NCBI GenBank assembly: GCA_963576565.1
Contig: OY755047.1
Location: 9,952,931 to 10,016,930 of the forward strand
Direction: 5' to 3'
DNA: 64,000 nucleotides
Source of the DNA: Aspidapion aeneum
Taxonomy: Eukaryota; Arthropoda; Insecta; Coleoptera; Brentidae
Part shown: piece after piece, positions 21,829-32,619 of the stretch
Numbering within the stretch: position 1 is the first letter of the stretch
Layout of the letters: each line of letters starts with the position of its first letter
Program-made: the position numbers and the translations under genes
The notes under the pieces: generated by a model
Databases searched by the model: none
Told to the model about the DNA's origin: nothing
What the model saw: only the letters and a program-made list of their open reading frames with translations

Positions 21829-22340
21829 GGGGCCATTCTGAAATTATTCAATGCAAGGAGGGGTGAGTAAGGTCACTCATCATCAAGCAAGCTTTATAGG
21901 TAGCGAAGCTAACATCAGGCTTTCTATTTTTTGGTTATTATTTTTGACATGTTTTCCTCAGTTTTGCATTGGCAGTTCTGTTTTATTTAGAAGATGTTGT
22001 TTTAGACAGTATGAAGGTACCTAAACTATATATATTTATGTAATTAGAATTAAAAAGTTATGCTGCAAACTAACTTGAAACTGTATCATTATTAAATAGA
22101 TCTTTAGACTGTGTTAAAACCACATTTTTAAAATAATAATGAGCCGCCAATGCGAAAATGAGGAAAACATATCAAAAATTATAACCAAAAAATAGAAAAT
22201 CAGAGTTAGTCTTCGCTACCTGTAAAGCTTGCTCGACGATGAGTGACCTTAGGGGTGAGAGGGTTTAGCCTTGTGTTAATGCATAAAGAGGGGGTTCAAA
22301 ATCTTACATTTTTGTGTTACATAATTTAAGAATATGCCCT
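21829..22340. mobile_element. GGGCCTGTCC-family MITE interrupted by a hAT-like MITE
   Basis: The outer parts (21829-21867 and 22252-22340) form one element of the family at 19713 and 55567: 'ggggccattctgaaattatt', 'tttagccttgtgttaatgc', and the right end 'gttacataatttaagaatat' then gccct. It is split by 21868-22251. Confidence 0.65.
21868..22251. mobile_element. 384-bp hAT-like MITE with 8-bp target duplication
   Basis: Ends TAAGGTCACTCATC(A/G)TC on both sides; arms of about 130 nt stay complementary (gcaagcttta, aggtagcgaag, tctattttttggttat, gttttcctca, gcattggc). GGGGTGAG flanks both sides (21860-21867 and 22252-22259). No transposase, so it needs an autonomous relative elsewhere. Confidence 0.85.
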
Positions 22341-22422
22341 AATAGCTAATAAAGATTTATTTATACATAGTACCCGGTTATGATACAATGAGTAAAAGAT
22401 TTTAAAGTTGTAAAAAACTTAC

Positions 22423-22574
22423 CAGAATGGCAGCATACACATACACCAACCTCTCATTGGCAGGGCCACTCCAGCTTGCAGATATGATTGTAAATGGTAG
22501 ATATTATAGTCTAATGCCTTAAGTTTGGGACCAAACCGGTCATTCTGCAACATCATCAACCTATCTGCACTCAT
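22423..22574 (-). CDS. Candidate coding exon, unrecognised
   Basis: On the minus strand a pyrimidine-rich acceptor (attactttttcgtag) precedes and a consensus donor (ctg|gtaagt) follows this 152-nt segment. Only one frame is open throughout: 50 codons plus two bases, beginning MSADRLMMLQNDRFGPKLKA and including HLQSYLQAGVALPMRGW. The first ATG sits directly at the acceptor, so the true start may be in an upstream exon. I do not recognise the protein. Its position just left of a GC-richer promoter-like stretch (22.8-23.1 kb) suits an early exon of a minus-strand gene. Confidence 0.4.
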
Positions 22575-22681
22575 CTACGAAAAAGTAATACTTGTTGGGA
22601 GCATAAACTAATAAAAGGCTCTTCCAACATTAAACCAACTTCCAGGATAATCACCGTCCATCTTTAAAACAATACTTACAG

Positions 22682-22855
22682 GCTTATAATATAACTCGAT
22701 TGGTACAATACTGAACTGATATTTCTCCAAATTCGATTAAGAAAACTTCCAAAAACTGTAAAAAAAAACTTAAAAAAAAAATAAACAAAAACAGCGGTTG
22801 ACAAGCACTTGACATTTCGTCGTTTCTTGGGTTTTTTGGGTTGGGTCGCGGCCAT
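22682..22855 (-). CDS. Candidate first coding exon region of a minus-strand gene
   Basis: A Kozak-like ATG (caaaATGGCC) at 22855-22853 opens MAATQPKKPKKRRNVKC, a lysine/arginine-rich start. The frame stays open through a poly-T tract to TAA after about 60 codons, but the T-rich tract ending in 'ttttttttacag' looks like an intron end and 'cct|gtaagt' near 22682 like a donor, so splicing is unresolved. Joining to the exon at 22423-22574 is not in frame with either simple choice. Not recognised. Confidence 0.3.
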
Positions 22856-23259
22856 TTTTGATTTGCCGGTTTTACTTTGGTCAAATCCAATCCGTTATTG
22901 TTCTAATATCCGTGGGTGATACACGATACTGAAAAGAACCCAGTGTTACAAGGCCGAGAGATTGAATGAAGGCAAGGTTTACGGATCGAGAGAAAATATG
23001 TCATTTTGAGTACGGGCTTTTCACGAGATTTTACCGTTTCCGCTTTTATCGCCCTATAAACCCTTCCATCCCCATCCCTTTCAAAAATATAACAGTAAAG
23101 TCCCCTTGAGATATGTATGTGTAAGTGTGTGTTTTTTGTTGTATACCAATTTGTTGGTAATAATATTTTATTTAATAATTTATTGTATTTACTTATTTTA
23201 CCATAACATGCATAGAATCGTCTCTACTAATAATTAAATATAACTTTACTCTTTTAGAT
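22856..23259. promoter_or_regulatory. Possible promoter stretch
   Basis: Base composition is less AT-rich between 22830 and 23060 than around it (gttgggtcgcggcc; ggccgagagattgaatgaag; ccgtttccgctttta). It lies just upstream of the candidate minus-strand start. No TATA or initiator can be assigned firmly. Confidence 0.25.
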
Positions 23260-24095
23260 ATTTAACAGCTAGCCAATTTTCAAGACTTGTTTATTTACGT
23301 TTTTTTTAACATAACATTTCTCTTTTTGTGCGATTTTTATTACATTAATGTTTAAGAATTGTTTTATTAACAAAAGCTTGCTTTAATTTTTCAAGACTTC
23401 TTTTTGATACCTGTTTTATACGAGTTTTTAATAAAAGTAATAACGCATTATTTGAATTTTTTTTAACAAGTCAGCCAATTTTCAAGACTTGTTTGTTACG
23501 CTTTTTATTACATCAAATGATTACGTGTTTTAAACTTGTTTTTTAACAAAAGCTTACCTTGATTTTCAAGACTTATTTTTAAATCATGTTTTATACCGTT
23601 TTTCATTAAAACTAATAACGCATTTTTATTTGAGTTTTTTTTTAACAAGTCTTCCTATGTTTAAGATCTGCTTTTTACGGTTTTTATTATATCAAAAACT
23701 TATATTTTCAAGACTTATTTTTAAACCTTGTTTTATACCGATTTTCATAAAAGTAATTACGCATTTTTATTTAAGACATCTTAAACAAGTCATCCAATTT
23801 TCAAGACTTGAGTTTTTTTAAACAAGTTAGCCTGTTTTCAACACCTGTTCTATACCGCTTTAATTTTTTTAAACAAGTTAGCCAATTTTCAAGACTTGTT
23901 TTATCTTGCTTTTTATTAAAATTGATTAACTTAACGCGCATTTTTATTTGAGTTTTTTTAAACAAGTCCGCCAGTTTTCAAGACCTGTTTTATACTATTT
24001 TATAATTAAAAATGATACAGTAAGTCAGTAATTTTTCAGGACTCGTTTTATATCCCTTTTCATTAAAAGTGCACTATAAAACTATTTTAAACATA
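23260..24095. repeat. Degenerate tandem repeat, ~85-115-bp units
   Basis: About eight units share 'aacaagt(c)agccaattttc', 'aagacttgttttata', 'cattaaaagtaataacgc' and 'atttttatttgagtttttt'. No coding content; open frames here are incidental. Confidence 0.7.
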
Positions 24096-24195
24096 TCCTG
24101 CATTTATGTTTTGGTTTTTTGACTTCCACCGTATCATTTTAAAAACTGAAAAATACCAAAATAAAGAAACCAGTAGAAAATTACATAAAACCGAA

Positions 24196-24292
24196 ACACC
24201 CGGAGTTCCCATTAGTCGCCTCTTACGACAGGCAGGGATACCGTGGGGATATTCTTCTCGAACCCGTCCCCACACGGGGCCTCAGATCATTT
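24196..24292. repeat. Conserved short block, repeat-derived
   Basis: The wording 'gtcgcctcttacgacaggca' followed by 'gggataccgtgggg' and 'ccacacggggcctca' stands out by GC content from its surroundings. I recall similar wording as a piece that recurs in insect genomic repeats; I cannot name the element. Reading either strand gives the short basic peptides (HGIPACRKRRLMGT) often seen in spurious predictions. Confidence 0.35.
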
Positions 24293-24329
24293 GACTCAGT
24301 CTGGAAAAAACAACAAGATCGATAGGTAT

Positions 24330-26280
24330 AATAAAGCACACCATCGTTTACAACTCTGGCTGTTTTGTGCCTGGTCGGTCTTGTGGGTGGACACTGATGG
24401 ATAGGTCGTAGCACTATTGTAACAATTTTTGCCTTGGGAGTGAACACTGACTGGGTCCAAATTGTATTGCATCATATGGGCCTGGAAACTAACTAACTTG
24501 TATTGAACACTGGACAGTGCCTGGCTGTGTGGCGACTTGGTCCTTGTGTGTGGACACTGACTTTGCAACTGATTTTCCTATTGGGTGGACACTGACTTAA
24601 TCCCTGGGGTATTGCGTCTCTTGGGGAACTAACTGAATCCTGGTTGTGTTGCAGCGACTTGAACCTGGTTGATGGATAGTGAATACTGACTGGTTCCTGG
24701 CCATATTACGATTAATGAGCATTGTACGTGGACAGTGCTTGGCTGTGTGGCGACTTGGTCCTTTTAGGTGGACACTGACTTGATCCCTGGGTTGTTGCGG
24801 CTCCAGGGCATTAAATATGGCTGTGTGATGGCGAGTTGCGCCTTGTAGGTGGCCACTTACTCGGTTCTGACTGTGTTGTAGCGACTTGTTAATTGTGAAT
24901 GGACACTGAATTGGCAACCGATGTCCCTTTTGGGTGGAGACTGACTTGATTCCTGGGGTATTGAGTGTTGTGGATGGACACTAGCGGAATCCTGACTGTG
25001 TTCTGGCGACTTCAGCCTGGTTGGATGGCAGTTTGGTGGCACGTGGGCCTTGTAGGTGGCCACTTTCTCGGTCCTGCGTCCACTTTCTCGGTATTGCGTC
25101 TCTTGGGGATGTGGGTTAAAACTAACTGAATCCTGACTGTGTTGCAGCGACTTGAGCCTGGTTAATGGACAGTAAATACTGACTGGTTCCTGGCCATATT
25201 ACAACTAATGAGCCTTGTACGTGGACAGCTGGCTGTGTGGCGACTTGGTCCTTGTGGGTGGACACCGACTTGATTCCTGGATTGTTGCGACTGCTGGACA
25301 TTATAGATGGATGTTTGGTAGCGATTTGGGCCTTGCAGGTGGTCACTTCCTCAGTCCTGGCGGAGTGTAACGACTTGGTCCTTGTGGGTGGACACTGACT
25401 TGGCAAGCGATGTTCCTTTTGGGTGGCGACTTGGGCCTTCTAAGGGGTCACTTCCTCGATCCTGGTTGTGTTGTGGTTTCGACTTATTAATTGTAAATGA
25501 ACACTGACTTTGGAACTCATGTTCCTTGTAGGTGGACACTGAATTGATTTCTGGGGTATTGCAGGTATTGGGCGTTTTGGATGGACACTAGCGGAATCCT
25601 GGCTGTATTATGACGACATGAGCCTGGTTGGATGGCTGTTTGGTGGCACGTGTGCCTTGTAGGTGGCCACTTTCTCGGTCCTGGCTTTGTCGTTCTGAAT
25701 GGACACTGACTTTGCAACTGATTTTCCTATTGGGTGGACACTGACTTGATCCGTGGGGTATTGCGTCTCTTGGGGATGTGGCTGAAAACTAACTGAATCC
25801 TGGCTGTGTTGCAGCGATTTGAGCCTGGTTAATGGACAGTAAATAGTGACTGGTTCCTGGCCATATTACGACTAATGAGGCTTGTACGTGGACAGCTGGC
25901 TGTGTGGCGACTTGGTTCTTGTGGGTGGACACCGACTTGATTCCTGGATTGTTGCAGCTCCTGGGCATTATGGATGGATGTTTGGTGGCGATTTGGGCCT
26001 TGCAAGTGATCACTTCCTCAGTCCTGTCGGGTTGGTCCTTGTGGGTGGACACTGACTTGGCAACCGATGTTCCTTTTGGTTGGAGACTGACTTGATCCCT
26101 GGGGTATTGCGTCTGTTTGGCTTGTGGGTGAAAAAATCCTGGCTGTGTTGTAGCGACTTGAGCCTGGTTGATAGACAGTGAATAATGACTGGATCCTGGC
26201 CATATTACTACTTATGAGCCTTGAACGTGGACAGTGCCTGGCTGTATGCCGATTTGATCTTGGTTGTAGCGGCAACTTGG
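24330..26280 (-). repeat. Degenerate tandem repeat with higher-order structure
   Basis: Subunits of roughly 40-60 nt of the form 'cttgtgggtggacactgact' and 'cctggctgtgttgcagcgac' alternate over 2 kb. A longer order repeats too: 'gactggttcctggccatatt' occurs near 24688, 25181, 25848 and 26188 with similar neighbours. GC content is well above the surroundings. The minus strand is unusually poor in stops, giving several 60-106-codon frames with SVHxQGPSRHTA-like repeats. It may be a minisatellite or the ruin of a repetitive coding sequence; no frame runs through the field. Confidence 0.65.
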
Positions 26281-26563
26281 AATATTAAGAAGGTGCAGTC
26301 CTTTCTTTTTAGCAGCATTGGAAATTACCAGAGAAATCTTAGCTTGTACTTTTATTTTAACATAATTTGGTCGGTAAAATAAGGTGGGCCTTATACCCCC
26401 ACCTACCTTACGTATCTTAAAAACGAAGTATTTCACGGAATAATTTCTGACCACACAATAAAACCGTTAAGCACCCCCGAAAATTCTTCAAGTCGATCTT
26501 CTTCCAGAGGTTGATTTTACTGATTTATGTTTCGCTATTTTCGTTAATACTGATTAAAAAATA

Positions 26564-27235
26564 CAGGATGTTTCAACGAAAATGTAACAGAGGCATTTTT
26601 GGGTATTTTTTATATAGTTTATAAAAAAACACTCGCACACGTCAGTTTTGTTTTGGCTATCTTGAAATTATTGTCGCGCGCACTCTCTTCGAGGGGTAAA
26701 CTTTACCCCTATATTTTGAATGGGGAAAGTGGGTCAAGTGACACCTTGCTTTGAAGGTATTTTAAATCACTTTAAAACCAGGTCAAAATTTCAAAAATCT
26801 AGCGATTAGATTTTAAGATATTTGCCATTGAAGTATATATTTTTTTTTTTTTACGGTTATGCGCACTCGCAAGAAGGTCCCTATCACGCTCGAGAAGCGG
26901 CAAGTGCGCGAAAGAAGCGGCAAGTGCGCGGTTATATTTCAATAAGGTTGGCACGCATGTCAAACAGCTATTTTTATTATTCTTATTATTAAAATTATTA
27001 TTAGTCAATTATTTGTCCACGTAACCGGACTGTTATGTTGCAATTTCTATTACTTATGTTGTAATCTATAATCATTATTATTAAAGATCTCTTATAAAAT
27101 AATGAGCCAATAACATATTGTATCTCTGGAATCGTGTTTTTCGCATAATTCGTTTCTCTTAATCTCTTAAAGTCATTTTTGAAAAAAAAGCTACAACCAA
27201 AAGCACCTCTGTTACGTCTTACTTGAAACACTCTG
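26564..27235. mobile_element. 672-bp TIR element in the duplicated block
   Basis: Left end CAGGATGTTTCAACGAAAAT continuing GTAACAGAGG matches the complement of the right end (cagagtgtttcaagtaagac, gtaacagagg). TA flanks both ends. The equivalent place in the second block (about 60170-60190) has no element. Interior has no transposase; it includes a duplicated 'agaagcggcaagtgcgcg' at 26892 and 26912. Confidence 0.75.
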
Positions 27236-27830
27236 TATAAATCTATCCGTTAATATTAATCATACAGAATAGTTTAAATAAGCAAAGTTGTAGCATTTTA
27301 CCTGGATCGTCAGAATATGTTGGCAATATGACAATATGTCAATCTCTTGACAAATTGTTTACATATTTGTTTTATATTTTTTTTAAATAAGACAATAATT
27401 TTACAATATTTTTAACACTCCACAAAAAATTTTTTTTAGAGCAAACATATTATTTATTTTTGAAATCAGGAAGAGAAGGGGAATTATAAATTATTATAAA
27501 ATACAGAGTGTTAGATTTAAAATAATTTAAACACCTTTGTCAAAAATTTGACATGGGATTTACATAAGTACCTATCTCGATTTTGGTAACAGATTCTGGT
27601 GATTCAGAAAAAAATACTACTCTACTACTACTTTGTTAATTTAAAATATAATGGGTGATCCATATCAAAGGATATAGTTTTTGAACGATAATAGCATATC
27701 ATACATATAAATGGTACTATATTAAAAGTTCACTTACCGACTGCTTTAAAACGCAGCATGTGCCATCTGAAACAAAAAAAAAGTTGCTATAAAAATAGTT
27801 CTAGAAGCAGTTTGTTTATTGATAATAATA

Positions 27831-28107
27831 GAGAATTATTGAAATAAAGCCAGGCTATAATAGTGCCAGGCACCATTTTGACACCTTCACATTGTAATAT
27901 CAGCTGTGATTTTTCAACACACGGCCTTTGTTTACTATATGAACTGGAATAAATAGTGCCTTCTTTTATTAATTGAAAATAAACGACGAAAGTTTCAAAT
28001 TCGACTTTGGTATGTCAATTTTGAAGGATCAACTGTCAGTTTTCAATGTGAATGTGTCAAAATGGTGCCTGGCACAATTATAGTCTGGCTGTATTTCAAT
28101 AATTCTC
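27831..28107. mobile_element. 277-bp MITE, long TIRs, copy 1
   Basis: Arms of about 65 nt: GAGAATTATTGAAATAAAGC continuing through 'gtgccaggcaccattttgac' and its complement on the right. TA flanks both ends. A relative lies at 52652-52934. The second copy of the host block lacks it. Confidence 0.85.
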
Positions 28108-28251
28108 TAATAATTTATAATCATTTTATAAGAATATTTTGTTTTTAATTACCTTAAAAAATGCTGTTTTTTGATTTTATGTTTTTAGACCAAAAACCTT
28201 AACCTTTAGTAATGTTTGAGGTAATCTTAAATGTATTTTTTTTAAACTTAC

Positions 28252-28339
28252 CGAAAGCAGAAATGAATGAAGCCTTTCTCAGCATACTCAGCATTCACCT
28301 TCCACACAATTGCAGCTCAGCTACAGCTCCAAAAACATT
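28252..28339 (-). other. Exon-like segment, copy 1 (88 nt)
   Basis: On the minus strand a strong acceptor (T tract then ttcag) and donor (ttcg|gtaagt) bound this segment. All frames contain stops; the phase-0 frame reads NVFGAVAELQLCGR then TGA. The partner at 60663-60747 keeps both splice sites, the same frame and the same stop (DVGAIAELRLGGS) and differs in length by exactly three bases. It may be a 3'-terminal or noncoding exon. Confidence 0.4.
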
Positions 28340-28340
28340 C

Positions 28341-28713
28341 TGAAAAAAAAAATATTTTTAACCACCTTTTATATTTATTTTTTATCTATCTATCTGCAAG
28401 CGATCTTTAAAAAAAATATTACTAAATTAAATGAATTTAAAAGGCGTTGTTAACAAAATATTTAATTAATGTATCATTTGTGTGTACTACGATTTGTAAA
28501 GCCATTTTAATTTAGTAATTATGTCAAAAATGGGCTGCTTTTGCAAACATATTTTTAGAAGCTTTAAAATAGGGGAGGAATAAATTAAAGGATTCAGATA
28601 GTGGTGGAGCTTACACTAATAGATATTTAATTATTTTATAAAACTATAAATCTTACGAAGTAAGTTTTAATCCAAATGTTTCTTTTCAGTTTTTATATTT
28701 CAAAATGATAAAA
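28341..28713. other. AT-rich noncoding stretch
   Basis: Short (TATC)n run near 28384; otherwise nothing recognised. Confidence 0.3.
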
Positions 28714-30203
28714 AATAGTATTAAAAAGCTTAAATCCGGAAAAGTTAGCGGACCTGGAGGAATATGCTGAAATGCTCAAATATGGATCAAGAGACTAATC
28801 GAAAATCTCACATATATTATCAATCAATGCATAAACGGACATCCAGTACCTGATAATTGGAAAATTGCATTCATATCCTCAATACATAAAAAAGGAAACA
28901 AACTGGATTGCAACAATTACAGAGGAATTTCAGTAACTAGTACTCTCAGTAGATTGTACGGTAGGATTCTGAGAGATCTAATAGAGAAGGATTTTCATGA
29001 ACAAGAAGAAGAGCAAAGTGGGTTTCGTACAGGCAGATCTTGTATGTATGTTTTTTGTCTTAAACAAGTAATTGATAAAAGGAGCGCCAGAAATATAGAG
29101 ACTCATGTTACCTTTGTGGACCTACAAAAAGCATATGATACCGTTCCAGTAGAAAAACTATGGACAGTGCTAGAGCAGACTATTATCAATCGTACATTCA
29201 TAAAAGCGATAAAAGAACTATACAAAGGGTCAAAATCTAAAATTGAAATTGGAAATCGACTTTCAAAGGAATTCCTGGTAACAAAAGGCTTAAGACAGGG
29301 ATGTTGTATTTCTCCAACTCTTTTTAAAATATATATCGCAGTAGCTCTAAAAAACTGGAAACGGAAAGTGCACGGCATGGGAATACAACTTAACGACCGA
29401 TTTACCATATACACACTACAGTTTGCTGACGACCAAGTAATTGTAGCTAATGATAAAGAGGACATGGAGTATATGATGAGAAAGTTAATGGAAGAATACC
29501 AAAAGTGGGGATTAACAGTGAACGTGGACAAGACACAGTACTTATGTATTGGAAACGAATCCAGTGAGTTAGAACTAGACAATGGACAAGTAATATCTCC
29601 ATGCAATGAGTATGTATACTTGGGTGTCACATTTGATAAGACAGGAACAGACTGTAAAGAACTGGAAAAAAGAATAGTAAAAGCAAAAAAGGTTATTGGA
29701 TGTCTTAACAGTATTTTATGGAGCAGAGAGATAAAAAAATGTAAAATTTAACATATATGAAACAATGGTGAAAAGCACGCTGTTGTATGGAATAGAGACT
29801 TGTCGCGTAACAGAAAAATACAAAACAAAAATGGAAAGTGTCGAAATGGATGCAATAAGAAGATCAATGAGAATATCTAGAACAGATCACATAAGAAATG
29901 AGATCATAAAAGAAATAATGGGAATCGAAGGGAGCATAACGGATGACATCACTAAAAGACAACTGATATGGTACGGCCATGTACAACGGATGAACGACGA
30001 AAGATTACCAAAGCAGGTCCTAGAATGGCAACCAATAGGGCGCAGAAAAAGAGGGCGTCCTAAACTAGAATGGCAACAGTCAATCCAAAGATCAATGAGT
30101 CAAAAAAATCTGACAGAAGATGATTGTCAGGATCGAAGGAGGTGGAGAATAGGCGTCGGACAACGTAGAAAAACGTTCTAAACCGACTAAATAAATAATA
30201 TTT
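28714..30203 (+). pseudogene. Non-LTR retrotransposon (LINE) reverse transcriptase, 5'-truncated and frameshifted
   Basis: Encodes the reverse transcriptase and C-terminal part of an insect LINE. The start of homology (SIKKLKSGKVSGPGG) lies at 28714; two compensating frame changes fall near 28766-28800, then 28808-29751 is open and contains the RT motifs YRGISVTST, SGFRTGRS, FVDLQKAYDTVP, KGLRQGCCISPTLF, the catalytic FADD at 29422-29433 and GLTVNVDKTQYL. A frameshift in the A run near 29733-29739 separates the last part, which resumes at 29765 with TLLYGIETCRV and ends with YGHVQRMNDERLPKQVLEW and RRKRGRPKLEW before TAA 30179-30181. No endonuclease domain is present, so the copy is 5'-truncated. 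The 3' end has a ~20-nt UTR and ends in TAAATAAATAAT. I place it in an APE-type, RTE-like group with low certainty. Confidence 0.85.
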
Positions 30204-30215
30204 CAAAATTAATAC

Positions 30216-30661
30216 TGTTACGGGTTCACTGCTTCAAATAAAACTCGCAAAATGTCAAAAACGTGTAATAAAATAATAAATGTCAATTTATTTCAATAAT
30301 TATGTACAAAAACACGCACTTAAACTTACTAATAACTTGTTAATAATTCACTACTTTAATCGGCCTATTAACTTCGTGTTAACATCTAGCGATCACTACC
30401 TTTCGTTATCTTTGACCGACTCGATGCGCGACGTCCGGCCCTATATATAGGGTCTGCCTACTATTCGAGAACCATCCATCCTTCTTCGATTCACGAGCAT
30501 TCTCGTCTCTTCCAGAAGGTGGGCGGCCGAGCACGAGTGTGTCATAGATAACGCAACTAAAACCTAAACTAAGAATACAACCATAAGATAAGTCAACCTA
30601 ATACTACACTAAACCTAAATAAATTCTAACTATAAAGTTTAAATAACTTAAATTTGTAACA
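30216..30661 (+). mobile_element. Solo LTR, 446 bp
   Basis: Begins TGTTACGGG and ends TTGTAACA, giving the 6-bp TGTTAC/GTAACA terminal inverted repeat typical of LTRs, and is flanked by the 4-bp duplication ATAC (30212-30215 and 30662-30665). A TATA-like core (ccctatatatagggtct) at 30439-30455 and AATAAA at about 30617 support plus orientation. It sits a few bases downstream of the LINE's 3' end. No internal retrotransposon region remains, so it arose by LTR-LTR recombination. Confidence 0.8.
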
Positions 30662-30766
30662 ATACAATGACAACTAATAACAAATAATTAAACTGACAAA
30701 AAAACGACTAAACATTATAAAATAGGGTGGCTTGGTTAGGTTTTCTATAGGATTCAACAGGGCACA

Positions 30767-30936
30767 GCCCGCTTAAATTATCAAGCCCGATCCTACTTTT
30801 TATGGCAACAGTTTCAAAGGCTGACGTATCTAAAATTTTATTTTCTATTTTAAAAATAGGCTGACGAGAAAACAATGGAAATGTCAGCCTTCGACAGTGT
30901 TGTATTTCAGGATTGGGCTTGTTAATTTGAGGGCGA
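30767..30936. repeat. Imperfect hairpin, ~170 bp
   Basis: 'aaattatcaagcccgatcct' near 30775 pairs with 'aggattgggcttgttaattt' near 30909, and 'aaaggctgacg' with 'tgtcagccttcg'. The left flank (aaaatagggtggcttggtta at 30719) recurs at 60792. Confidence 0.55.
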
Positions 30937-31632
30937 CAGGGTAATCAAAGAAAATTAGTAGCAGTGTCTTGAAATTCCCAGAAATCTCCCTCTAATGCAT
31001 GGTATGTTACTCCCTTTCCCTTTGTTGACATAATTTTTAAAGGAATTAAAAATCATGCCACCTGTATCTGTGTCAGTATTCGACGGAAATTTACTTTTTT
31101 CCCTAAATTTATGAGAATTTCAAAAAAAAAATAATTAAAAAAAAAAGTTAAATTATATACCGACTTGAAATAATTTAAATACAACAAAAACAACATCAAA
31201 CTGAAAATTTTAAATGATTTTTTTTTATTTCTTTTAGAATTTTGAAAATTTTGAAAAAACAATTTCTAAACAAAATTCAAAAATTAAAAAAAATCAAATT
31301 TTTATTTAATTTTAAAATAAAAGAACAACAAAAACAAGACCAAATTGCGACATTTTGTAATAAAATTAAGTTTAAAAAAATTAAGTTTAGAAAATTAAAA
31401 AAAAAAGAAAATTGCGATATTTTGCAAAATCAATTTAAATAACTATGTAATTCTAAAGAAAAATCAAAAATTAAAATTTTATTTTTAATGTAGAAATTTT
31501 TTAAAAATTGAAAAGTTTGATAATTTAAAAAAAAATTCAATGTTAAATTTTTTTACCAATTATCGCGATTTTGTCAAAATTCTCTTATTTTCAAATTTTA
31601 TATAAAAAAAAATTAATATTTTTTAGAACTAT
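30937..31632. other. Very AT-rich low-complexity stretch
   Basis: A and T runs dominate from 31100 to 31620; the open frames there are lysine/phenylalanine/leucine rich and reflect composition only. Confidence 0.4.
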
Positions 31633-32030
31633 TAAACCTTTTTTAGAACACCAAAAACTCTTTTAAAATCAAAAAAGGAGTCTCTAGCTATAATATAATA
31701 CGAATCTGGTCCCCCAACCCCCTCTGATAATCTAGCAGAACACGCAAAAACTCGGGCGATATAAGGTATAAACAGAAAATTATTAAATTAATTACCTAAT
31801 TAACTTTTGCAGTTACTCTATATTTTAAAGGCACTCTATACACTTTTTCTGTAATTTTCGCATTTAATAGGTGACACTGAGTTTGATTTGTTGATTTTCA
31901 ACAAAGATTTCAGTGTTTTAGGTCATTGGGCTAGACTATCAGAGCGGACTGGGGGACCAGATTAGTATTAGAATATAGCTTGGAGACTCTTTTTTTGATT
32001 TTATAAAAGTTTTTGGTGAAACAAAATTGT
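31633..32030. mobile_element. Foldback element, ~400 bp, with an extra partial arm
   Basis: 'gagtctctagctataatata' near 31679 and 'aatctggtcccccaac' pair with 'gggggaccagatt' near 31952 and 'tatagcttggagactc' near 31973; similarity extends out through 'caccaaaaactctttta'. A third, related right-arm-like piece lies at about 32085-32165 (gaattgggggatagtatta, cttggacacttcttttttt). Confidence 0.65.
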
Positions 32031-32619
32031 CTTCAATATTTTGTGATTTTTTTTCTGTCTGTACCTTAAATCTCGTGTTTTAGCTTATTCTCTAGACTAA
32101 AAGAGGGAATTGGGGGATAGTATTAAATTATACATATCTTGGACACTTCTTTTTTTAATTTGAAAAAAACCACTATTTGTCTGGTTCACAGGTATCTTAT
32201 ACTATACATATTTTTTCGGGATCTGGGGGAGGGGGGTAATTACCCCCTGTACACTCCCCCTTAGAACCGCCAATGGTCAAGGGCTCATTATTTTGGCGTG
32301 CAGTCTCGGTTTTACTATTAACACCAGGACTATAAGTTTTATAGAAGGGCTCTAATAATAACCTGAAAATATTATAGTTGTAGATGTAATAGTTTTCGAG
32401 AAAATTAAAAACAAAAGTTGACATTTTTTAAAAAATTCAAAAGTTGGTCAAAAAAAGGTAAACTTTTTTGTTATTACATTTGGATCAAAACAATTATTAT
32501 ATTATAATTGCTTGTCCCTTAGCATCTAAAAAATTACCCCCAAAGTTGGTCCAAAGGTTAGTGTTTGTAAGAAATAAATAAAAGTAAAAAATGCCAAAAC
32601 TCAAAACTAAAGTGATTTT

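Larger units (their letters stand above)
26400..28340. repeat. Duplicated block, copy 1
   Basis: Corresponds to 59338-60747. Shared in order: 'ccccgaaaattcttca', 'gatcttcttcc', 'cgttaata(c/t)tgat', 'atagtttaaataagcaaag', 'gtcaatctcttg', 'tcaggaagagaaggggaatt', 'aaaagttcacttacc', 'gtaatgtttgaggtaatctt' and an exon-like segment. Copy 1 is longer because two MITEs (26564-27235 and 27831-28107) are inserted. Confidence 0.8.

Noticed and set aside
29103..29630. Long minus-strand frame opposite the LINE
   Set aside because: Antisense shadow of the reverse transcriptase, whose motifs are on the plus strand.
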